Source: Actinomycetota bacterium
GTDB taxonomy: Bacteria; Actinomycetota; Thermoleophilia; Gaiellales; Gaiellaceae
DNA length: 12,283 bases
Direction: 5' to 3'
Assembly (NCBI GenBank): GCA_013696185.1
Contig: JACCZA010000042.1
Coordinates: 1 to 12,283, forward strand
How positions within the stretch are numbered: the first letter of the stretch is position 1; the number at the start of each line of letters is the position of its first letter. Positions 6,713 through 12,283 of this stretch are shown here, in pieces. The notes beneath the pieces are model-generated. The model was not told where the DNA came from. It was given only the letters and a program-made list of their open reading frames with translations, and ran no database searches. The translations under genes and the position numbers were made by a program.

Positions 6713-7018
6713 TCAGGCCTGGGGCGGCAGCAGCGCCCGGACGGTGGTGCCTTCCCCGGGCGGGCTGTGGATCGAGAGCGAGCCGCCGAGGGAGTCCACC
6801 CGGTCGCGCAGGCCGACGAGCCCCGACCCCGCGGCCGGATCGGCTCCACCGGCCCCGTCGTCGACCACCTCGACGCACACGGCGTCGTCGTTCCAGGTGA
6901 CGGCGACCAGCGCCCGGCCGGCAGCGGCGTGCTTCGCGACATTCGTGAGCGCCTCGGAGGCGATGTAGTACGCGGCCGCCTCCTGCAGGACCGGCTCCAG
7001 CAACGGGCGCTCGCTCAT
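6713..7018 (-). pseudogene. Histidine kinase remnant (HATPase domain only, NarL/DegS type)
   Basis: 101 residues from ATG7018, covering only the ATP-binding domain of a NarL/DegS-class sensor kinase. Visible motifs are AAAYYIASEALTNVAKHA (14-31, N box), VVDDGAGGAD (51-60, G1 box), GSGLVGLRDRV (63-73) and SPPGEGTTVRALLP near the end. The sensor segment and the HisKA_3 dimerisation domain with its phosphorylated His are absent. Upstream in the same frame the reading stays open but shows no kinase-like sequence, and the next gene starts divergently 86 bases away. No response regulator is adjacent. The likeliest reading is a 5'-truncated kinase; a short stand-alone ATPase-domain protein such as an anti-sigma factor of RsbW type is less likely because the motifs are of the NarL kinase style. 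Confidence 0.6.
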
Positions 7019-7104
7019 GAGCTCAGAGCCCAGCCACGGCGGAGGCGCCGGTGAGGCGCTCGTCGGGCGCGGACCTCCGAGCCCCGGGCGCTCGTACTCC
7101 GTGT

Positions 7105-8073
7105 GTGAATCGCCGCGAGTTCCTCGCCTCGGCCGCCGCAGCGCCGGTCGCGCTCGCGGCTGCGCCCCGCCTGCACGCGCGAGGGCTCGGCGGGATGCTG
7201 GTCGCCCTCGTCACCGCCGACACGGAGTCCCGGATCGTGGCGGTCGACCTCGCCTCCGGGCGCGTCCTGGGCCGGCTCGCGACGCTTCCGGGGCCGAGGA
7301 GCATCGAGAGCGTGCTCGGGCGCCAGGCGGTCGTGGCGCACACGAGCGAGGGCGCCGTCACCATCGTCGAAGGCGCAGTGCCGAGCATCCGTCGGGTGCT
7401 CCGCGCGTTCGGCGAGCCGCGGTACACGGCCGCCACCCCGGACGGACGCTACGCCTACGTGACCGATTCAGCCCGCGGCGAGGTCGTCGTGCTCGACCTG
7501 CGGCGCTCGCGCGTCGTGCACCGGACGGACGTGGGCGGCCCCGCCCGCCACCTGAGCCTCGAAACGACAGGTCGCCGGCTCTGGGTCTCCCTCGGCTCCA
7601 AGGCCGCGTCCGTCGCGCTCCTCGACCTCCGCGACCCCGCCCGTCCGAGATTGCTCGGCCGGATCGCTCCGCCGTTCCTGGCGCACGACGTCGGCTTCGC
7701 CCCCGACGGGCGCGCCTGGGTCACCTCCGGCGACAGGAACGAGCTCGCCGTCTACGACCCCGGGCAGCGGCGGGTCCTCCACCGGCTCGCCGCGGGCTCG
7801 CCGCCGCAGCACGTCACGTTCGCCCGCGGTCTTGCGTTCGTCACGAGCGGGAAGGACGGCAGCCTCAGCGTGCACGAGCTTCGCACCGGGCGCGTGCTGG
7901 AGACCACGTCCGTGCCCGTCGGCTCCTACAACGTGCAGGAGGGCTTCGGCGCCGTGCTCACGCCGTCCCTCGATCGCGGCACCCTCTGCGTCCTGAGCGG
8001 CCGGGGCAAGCTCATCCGCCGGGTGCAGGTGGCGCCGTCGTCGCACGATGCCTGCGTGATGAGGCGGGACTGA
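7105..8073 (+). CDS. Tat-exported YVTN/YncE-type beta-propeller protein
   Basis: 322 residues from GTG7105. The N-terminus carries a twin-arginine signal: NRREFLASAAAAPVALAAAP, with RREFL and an Ala-rich hydrophobic stretch ending near residue 22-26, so export in folded form is predicted; there is no lipobox cysteine. The rest is a series of about 40-residue beta-propeller blades with recurring patterns such as RIVAVDLASGRVLGRL, YAATPDGRYAYVTDSARGEVVVLDL (with variants), WVTSGDRNELAVYDPGQRRVLHRL and AFVTSGKDGSLSVHELRTGRVLETT. The repeats match the YVTN/YncE family, often surface or periplasm-side binding proteins, some quinohemoprotein-like; no cofactor motif is seen here. A longer frame from 7051 exists but would bury the Tat signal. 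It converges on the HNH gene with 13 bases between stops. The ligand is unknown. Confidence 0.82.
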   Translation: MNRREFLASAAAAPVALAAAPRLHARGLGGMLVALVTADTESRIVAVDLASGRVLGRLATLPGPRSIESVLGRQAVVAHTSEGAVTIVEGAVPSIRRVLRAFGEPRYTAATPDGRYAYVTDSARGEVVVLDLRRSRVVHRTDVGGPARHLSLETTGRRLWVSLGSKAASVALLDLRDPARPRLLGRIAPPFLAHDVGFAPDGRAWVTSGDRNELAVYDPGQRRVLHRLAAGSPPQHVTFARGLAFVTSGKDGSLSVHELRTGRVLETTSVPVGSYNVQEGFGAVLTPSLDRGTLCVLSGRGKLIRRVQVAPSSHDACVMRRD

Positions 8074-8086
8074 AGGGCTCCCGAGC

Positions 8087-8986
8087 TCAACCGGCCCGGC
8101 GGAAGCGCTCGAAGCGGAGGGCGAGGCGCTCGCGGCTCGGCTGCCAGATCCTGCGGCTCGGCAGCTCGATGAGCGAGCCGTCGAACCCCTTGAGCAGGTC
8201 CAGCATCGGCCCGTCGTCGTCCTCCAGCAGGCGGCTCGCGACGTGAACCGTGCAGTCGGGAGAGATGCCGACCAGGTCGTGGTCGAAGGCCCGGTGGTGA
8301 ATCGTGCAGAGGCTCAGGCCGTTCGAGATCGAAGGAAGCCCGTGCGGGTCGAGGTCGGCCACGATGTGGGCCGCGTCGAGTAGCCGAAGCTCCTTGAGCC
8401 GGCAGATCGCGCACCGGTCCCGGTAGGCCGGGAGCACGCGACCGCGAAAACGCGCCTGGTGCAGGCGAACGCGCGTCTCACGCACGGCGTAGCGGCGCTC
8501 GAGAGGATCGTCGAGCGGGACCGGCGCCTGCTCGTCCAGCGGACCGACCATCCGCCCGAGGGACACGACGACGCGCATGCTCGCGGCGTCGTCTTCGGTG
8601 ACGAAGCACGGATACAGCGGTCGATACGTCCCAGCGCCCGTCCCGATGAAGTACACGATCGGCACGGCCAGGAGGTAGGCGGCTCGCAGCGCTCGGTTGT
8701 CCGGTTGATCGATCGCGCCGGTCCTGTAGGCGTAGGAGAACCCGAGCTCGGTTTCCTGATCGTCGTAGGGCGAGTTATGCGAGGTGTTGATCGAAAGTGC
8801 CGCCGGCCCGCGCTGGACGCTCGCTCGATAGATGCCCTTCTGGTAGTTCAGGAAGGGGACTCGTCCGCCCCGGTAGGCGAAGCCGCCGTCGAGGGCACCC
8901 CGGTACGGAAGGTCGTCCCCGAACTGCGCGCGCAGGACGTCGAGGGCGAGGAAGCAGGCCGTGCGGACGCTCTCGTCGCGCTCCAC
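8087..8986 (-). CDS. HNH endonuclease with N-terminal SRA/PUA-like domain
   Basis: 299 residues from GTG8986. Residues about 1-150 resemble the sensor half of stand-alone HNH restriction proteins: RVPFLNYQKGIYRAS, SPYDDQETELGFSYAYRTG, DQPDNRALRAAYLLAVPIVYFIGTG and YRPLYPCFV, a beta-rich SRA/PUA-type pattern. The C-terminal HNH fold is complete: zinc cysteines in CAIC (192/195) with C227 and H230, catalytic DAAHI (H207), Asn222 in SNGLSLCTIHH and H231. Such proteins are commonly called restriction endonucleases; cleavage of DNA bearing modified cytosine is known for some SRA-HNH enzymes. No methyltransferase is adjacent. The start is uncertain: TTG9013 would also be in frame, but homologue N-termini of the form ERDESVRTACFLALDVL fit the GTG better, and no clear ribosome binding site is seen at either. 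Its promoter must overlap the nrdJ terminator region. Confidence 0.82.
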   Translation of the reverse strand: MERDESVRTACFLALDVLRAQFGDDLPYRGALDGGFAYRGGRVPFLNYQKGIYRASVQRGPAALSINTSHNSPYDDQETELGFSYAYRTGAIDQPDNRALRAAYLLAVPIVYFIGTGAGTYRPLYPCFVTEDDAASMRVVVSLGRMVGPLDEQAPVPLDDPLERRYAVRETRVRLHQARFRGRVLPAYRDRCAICRLKELRLLDAAHIVADLDPHGLPSISNGLSLCTIHHRAFDHDLVGISPDCTVHVASRLLEDDDGPMLDLLKGFDGSLIELPSRRIWQPSRERLALRFERFRRAG

Positions 8987-9015
8987 CGACCGATTCTGGC
9001 ACGCATACTTCAAAT

Positions 9016-9045
9016 GACGAAGAGCGCCCGCAGGCGCCCTTCGTC
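9016..9045 (-). terminator. Intrinsic terminator of nrdJ
   Basis: On the minus strand a 13-base arm, GACGAAGGGCGCC, pairs with GGCGCTCTTCGTC (12 Watson-Crick pairs and one G-U) around a TGCG loop, followed by ATTTG. It begins 26 bases after the nrdJ stop. The stem is long and nearly perfect; the T-run is short, as is common in GC-rich genomes. Transcription of the HNH gene restarts just beyond it. Confidence 0.78.
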
Positions 9046-9070
9046 TGTTCCAGGCCTGCTTGCGGAGGGA

Positions 9071-12000
9071 CTACGAGCAGCCGGTGTTCGTACCGCAGTC
9101 GCGACACGTGTAGCAGCTCCCCGTCCGCACCATGCGCCCGCCGCAGCGCGCGCACTCGACGGCGTCCTCCCAGGTGTTGAAGAGTGCCGTCTGTCCCGCC
9201 GGGGCGGGGTCGATCGCGACGGGCTCCCTCGCTCCACCCTCCAGGGCCGCGTACGAGGCCGCGAGGCGGGCGCGCACCTCCGGCGAGAGGATGCCGACCT
9301 CCTCCTGCTGGTCGGTCGTGAGGAACTTCTTCCCCATCCAGCGGAAGATGTAGTCGACGAGGGATTTCGCGACGCGGATGTCGGGATCGTTCGTGTTGCC
9401 CGACGGCTCGAAGCGCATGTGGCTGAACTTCGAGACGTAGACCTCGAGCGGCACGCCGTACTGGAGGCCGAGCGAGACCGAGATCATGAACGAGTTCATC
9501 AGGCCGGCGAGGGTCGTCCCCTCCTTCGCGATGTCGACGAAGATGTCGCCGGGCGTCCCGTCCTCGAACAGGCCGACGTGGATGTAGCCCTCGTAGTCGC
9601 CGACCCGGAACTTGCGGCCGACCTCCGTGCGGTCGTCGGGGAGCCGGTGCCGTCGCGGCGCGGCGACCGGCAGCGCGGCGACCCCGGGCACGAGCGCGAG
9701 CGTCGAGCCGCTCTCCTTGCTCGAGCTCCCGGACAGAGGCTGCGCGACCTTGCAGTTGTCGCGATAGATCGCGATCGCCTTCACGCCGAGCTGCCAGGCC
9801 TCGGTGTAGAGCTGCGCGACCTCCTCGACCGTTGCCGCCTCGGGCAGGTTGACCGTCTTCGAGATCGCACCCGAGATGAAGGGCTGGACGGCGCCCATCA
9901 TCTTCACGTGACCCATGTAGCGGATCGCGCGCTCGCCGATCGCGCAGTCGAAGACCGGCAGGTGCTCGATCTTCATCGAGGGCGCCCCGACGACGGTGTT
10001 GCGGTCGTCGACGTAGGCGACGATCTCCTCGCTCTCCCTGGGCGCGTAGCCCAGGCGCTCGAGCGCCATCGGCACGGTCTTGTTGACGATCGTGATCTCG
10101 CCACCGCCGACGAGCTTCTTCGACTTGACGAGCGAGAAGTCGGGCTCGACGCCCGTGGTGTCGCAATCCATCATGAAGCTGATCGTTCCGGTCGGTGCGA
10201 GCACCGTCGCCTGCGCGTTGCGGTAGCCGCTCACCTCGCCGAGGTCGAGCGCGTCGTCCCACGCGCGCCGGCAGGCGGCGAGCAGGTCGGCGGGGACGAT
10301 GTCGGAGTGCTCGATGTTCCCCACGGCTGCGCGGTGCTTGGCGATCACGCCGATCATCGCCCCCGCATTCGGGCGGTAGCCCGCGAACGGCCCCATCCGG
10401 GCGGCGATCTCGGCCGACTTCCGGTAGGCGCGCCCGGTCATGAGCCCGGTGATCGCGGCGGCGTACGCGCGCCCCTCGTCGGAGTCGTAGGGCAGCCCGC
10501 GCGCCATCAGGAGCGCGCCGAGATTCGCGTAGCCGAGCCCGAGTTGGCGGTAGGCCTTCGCGTTCCCGTCGATCTCGGAAGTCGGATAGGAGGAGTAGCC
10601 GACGCAGATCTCCTGCGCGAGGAGCATGACGTCGACCGCGTGCGTGAACGCGTCGACGTCGAACTCGCCGTCCTCGCGACGGAACTTGAGCAGGTTCAGC
10701 GACGACAGGTTGCACGCCGAGTCGTCGATGTGCATGTACTCGGAGCAGGGGTTCGAGGCGTTGATCCGGCCCGTGTTCGGGCAGGTGTGCCACCCGTTGA
10801 TCGTCGTGTCGTACTGCACGCCGGGGTCGGCGCACTGCCAAGCGGCCTCTGCGATGTCGTGGAGCAACCGGCGCGCGTCGGCGGTCTCGACGATCGTGCC
10901 GTCTGTGCGCGCCGTGAGGTTCCACTCCTTCCCCTCGAGCACCGCTTCCATGAAGGAGTCGGTGACCCGGACCGAGTTGTTCGCGTTCTGGTACTGGATC
11001 GAGGCCCAGTCGGCCGAGTCGAGCGACATGTCGTAGCCCGCCTGCTCGAGGACACGCGCCTTGCGCTCCTCCTTGGCCTTGCACCAGATGAACTCCTCGA
11101 TGTCGGGGTGATCGACGTCGAGTACGACCATCTTCGCCGCGCGTCGCGTCTTGCCCCCGGACTTGATCGTCCCGGCCGACGCGTCGGCGCCTCGCATGAA
11201 CGAGACCGGTCCGGACGCATAACCTCCCTTTGTCAGCTGCTCCTTCGAGCTGCGCAGCTTCGAGAGGTTGAGGCCGGAGCCTGAGCCTCCCCGGAAGATC
11301 ACGCCCTCGCGCCGGATCCAGTCGAGGATCGACTCCATCGAGTCCTCGATCGAGAGGATGAAGCAGTTATGAACGGCGACGTTGTTCGAGAGGTACTCGC
11401 CCGACTCCGTCTGGATGTCGTACACCTCTTGAACGCCCACGTTCTCGATCGAGACGATCGCTTCCTCGCGGAGATCGGGGCAGCGCTTGAGCCCACGCAG
11501 GCTGAGTGACTCGAGCAGCTTCGACTGTTTCGCCTCGCTGACGAATCCGATCTGCTCAGCGAACCGCGCACGCTCGGAACCCAACGAGATCTGCACTTCG
11601 TGCAGGTCGTGGCGGTCCGGTCGCTTCTCCTGCTTGCGCAGCCGGCGCGAGTAGATGCCGAGCACGTTGAGCAGAAGCTGGACGTCCTCGCTCCAACGCT
11701 CGCCGATGACCGCGAAGCTGACCCGGCCGTTCTCGTTGTCTCCTTGCCGCTGGACGGTCACATAGCCGTCCGCCTGGAAAATGCTCTTCAGGTAGGCGGC
11801 GATCTCGTCGCGGCTTGCAGTCCAGAGTCGCGTGGGAACCCGAATCTCCGTTCCGCGCTCGATCAGGTTCCAGCTCTCGACGAACTCGCGCACCGCCTCG
11901 CCGTAGAGCCTGATCCGCCTGAAGCTCAGCGACGAGTCCTGCAGCTCGACCTCGCGAACGTGCCGATGGACGTGCGGCAGCGCCAGATCGAGGTTCTCGA

Positions 12001-12283
12001 TCACCCAGGCGTACTCCTCGTCGTTCGCCACTTGAAACTCGATCGTCAGAGACCGGTTCGTGCCGTGGTCGTACTGGCCGACGAAGCCGTCCGCCTGGAG
12101 CCATCCGGCAAGGGCCGCCTCGGCGGCCGTAACGCGGTCGCCGTCGTCGAATTCGCCCAGGGGCTCCTCGGAAAGCGAGCCGGCCCCGACGGGGACGAGT
12201 GCAGGCGTTGCGACCTTCGCCCGATGTGGGTGCAAATGCATCCGCATGCCCAGCTCGAGCTGATCGACGCGCAGCCACTCCGG
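9071..12283 (-). CDS. nrdJ: Vitamin B12-dependent ribonucleotide reductase precursor with intein (N-terminus off window)
   Basis: Continuous minus-strand frame from the right edge to TAG at 9071. Nucleotides 11366-12283 are intein; 9071-11365 encode 764 residues of C-extein of a class II (adenosylcobalamin-dependent) ribonucleotide reductase, which makes deoxyribonucleotides without oxygen or a small subunit. Extein landmarks, counting the first Cys as 1: CFILSIEDS (1-9), GGSGSGLNLSKLR (26-38), SGGKTRRAAKMVVLDVDHPDI (69-89), NPCSEY (205-210, radical Cys207), SACNLSSLNL (216-225, redox Cys218, eleven residues after the radical Cys as in known NrdJ), and PTGTISFMMDCDTTGVEP. The C-terminal tail has CARCGG, then CYTCRDCGTNTGCS, the cysteine-rich module typical of NrdJ. 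The 5' end, promoter and any B12 riboswitch lie outside the window. The reductase must be spliced to be functional. Confidence 0.95.
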   Translation of the reverse strand, partial: PEWLRVDQLELGMRMHLHPHRAKVATPALVPVGAGSLSEEPLGEFDDGDRVTAAEAALAGWLQADGFVGQYDHGTNRSLTIEFQVANDEEYAWVIENLDLALPHVHRHVREVELQDSSLSFRRIRLYGEAVREFVESWNLIERGTEIRVPTRLWTASRDEIAAYLKSIFQADGYVTVQRQGDNENGRVSFAVIGERWSEDVQLLLNVLGIYSRRLRKQEKRPDRHDLHEVQISLGSERARFAEQIGFVSEAKQSKLLESLSLRGLKRCPDLREEAIVSIENVGVQEVYDIQTESGEYLSNNVAVHNCFILSIEDSMESILDWIRREGVIFRGGSGSGLNLSKLRSSKEQLTKGGYASGPVSFMRGADASAGTIKSGGKTRRAAKMVVLDVDHPDIEEFIWCKAKEERKARVLEQAGYDMSLDSADWASIQYQNANNSVRVTDSFMEAVLEGKEWNLTARTDGTIVETADARRLLHDIAEAAWQCADPGVQYDTTINGWHTCPNTGRINASNPCSEYMHIDDSACNLSSLNLLKFRREDGEFDVDAFTHAVDVMLLAQEICVGYSSYPTSEIDGNAKAYRQLGLGYANLGALLMARGLPYDSDEGRAYAAAITGLMTGRAYRKSAEIAARMGPFAGYRPNAGAMIGVIAKHRAAVGNIEHSDIVPADLLAACRRAWDDALDLGEVSGYRNAQATVLAPTGTISFMMDCDTTGVEPDFSLVKSKKLVGGGEITIVNKTVPMALERLGYAPRESEEIVAYVDDRNTVVGAPSMKIEHLPVFDCAIGERAIRYMGHVKMMGAVQPFISGAISKTVNLPEAATVEEVAQLYTEAWQLGVKAIAIYRDNCKVAQPLSGSSSKESGSTLALVPGVAALPVAAPRRHRLPDDRTEVGRKFRVGDYEGYIHVGLFEDGTPGDIFVDIAKEGTTLAGLMNSFMISVSLGLQYGVPLEVYVSKFSHMRFEPSGNTNDPDIRVAKSLVDYIFRWMGKKFLTTDQQEEVGILSPEVRARLAASYAALEGGAREPVAIDPAPAGQTALFNTWEDAVECARCGGRMVRTGSCYTCRDCGTNTGCS
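11366..12283 (-). mobile_element. Intein with LAGLIDADG homing endonuclease in nrdJ (5' part off window)
   Basis: The 306 in-frame codons upstream of the extein Cys have intein structure. EWLRVDQLELGMRM near the edge resembles the end of the N-terminal splicing domain (block B); block A is outside the window. Two LAGLIDADG helices are seen: ALAGWLQADGFVG at about 12112-12086 and AAYLKSIFQADGYV at about 11794-11765, each with its acidic residue, so the endonuclease looks active. The C-terminal splicing blocks are intact: EVYDIQTESGEYLSNNVAVHN ends in His-Asn, and the next extein residue is Cys, the +1 nucleophile. The Asn codon is 11368-11366 and Cys 11365-11363. Inteins in ribonucleotide reductases are common and spread by endonuclease-driven gene conversion. 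Whether the insertion site matches a catalogued allele cannot be told here. Confidence 0.93.

Noticed and set aside
7051..7104. Longer start for the beta-propeller protein
   Set aside because: It would place 18 residues before the twin-arginine signal; GTG7105 gives a standard Tat N-terminus.
8987..9070. Possible small gene or RNA between nrdJ and the HNH gene
   Set aside because: The symmetric structure there is explained by the nrdJ terminator at 9016-9045; nothing else stands out.
8459..11284. 941-codon open frame on the plus strand antisense to nrdJ and the HNH gene
   Set aside because: It is a high-GC shadow frame: rich in Arg, Val, Asp and Ala with no domain pattern, while the opposite strand encodes clear NrdJ motifs through the whole stretch.
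9071..12247. ATG at 12247 as the real nrdJ start
   Set aside because: The frame is open beyond it to the window edge and reads as intein splicing-domain sequence, so the codon is internal and the N-extein lies outside.

Overview
The window is very GC-rich and gene-dense, with many GTG starts and overlapping or nearly abutting genes. The gene content is chromosomal housekeeping plus accessory: an actinobacterial-type ClpP, a B12-dependent ribonucleotide reductase, an AidB-like flavoprotein and an HD-GYP protein. This fits an Actinomycetota chromosome, perhaps a deep lineage such as Thermoleophilia; that placement is inferred from protein style and composition, not from a marker gene. No rRNA, tRNA, CRISPR array or insertion sequence was seen, and no stretch above 300 bases lacks a gene.

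Left part, minus strand (1-2296): a four-gene run in transcription order: an AHSA1/SRPBCC-domain protein, an ArsR-type repressor, pyridoxamine 5'-phosphate oxidase (pdxH), and a protein with a degenerate receiver domain plus an HD-GYP domain that runs off the left edge. The first three genes overlap one another and pdxH is followed by HD-GYP after 42 bases, so this is probably one transcript.

Divergent control region (2297-2385): two 22-base copies of an inverted-repeat element lie 29 bases apart, on either side of a good -10 hexamer pointing towards clpP. They are the likely operators of the ArsR repressor, and they suggest that clpP and the AHSA1-arsR-pdxH operon share control.

Middle part, plus strand (2386-6689): clpP, a degenerate metallo-beta-lactamase-fold protein, an AidB-family acyl-CoA-dehydrogenase-like flavoprotein, and a D-lactate dehydrogenase/GlcD-type FAD oxidoreductase. 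Gaps of 28, 3 and 10 bases indicate a second operon. A GC-rich hairpin separates it from a minus-strand remnant of a NarL-family histidine kinase (ATPase domain only).

Right part (7105-12283): a Tat-exported beta-propeller protein (plus) converges on an HNH endonuclease with a putative SRA/PUA-like sensor domain (minus). Upstream of the HNH gene is a strong hairpin terminator, then nrdJ (minus), which runs off the right edge. The nrdJ frame contains an intein with a two-motif LAGLIDADG homing endonuclease. It is inserted directly before a cysteine that aligns with one of the redox-active cysteines of the reductase.

The main candidates for a second look are the shared ArsR/clpP control region, the intein at a catalytic cysteine, the receiver domain that has lost its phosphorylation site, and the HNH protein as a possible modification-dependent nuclease.
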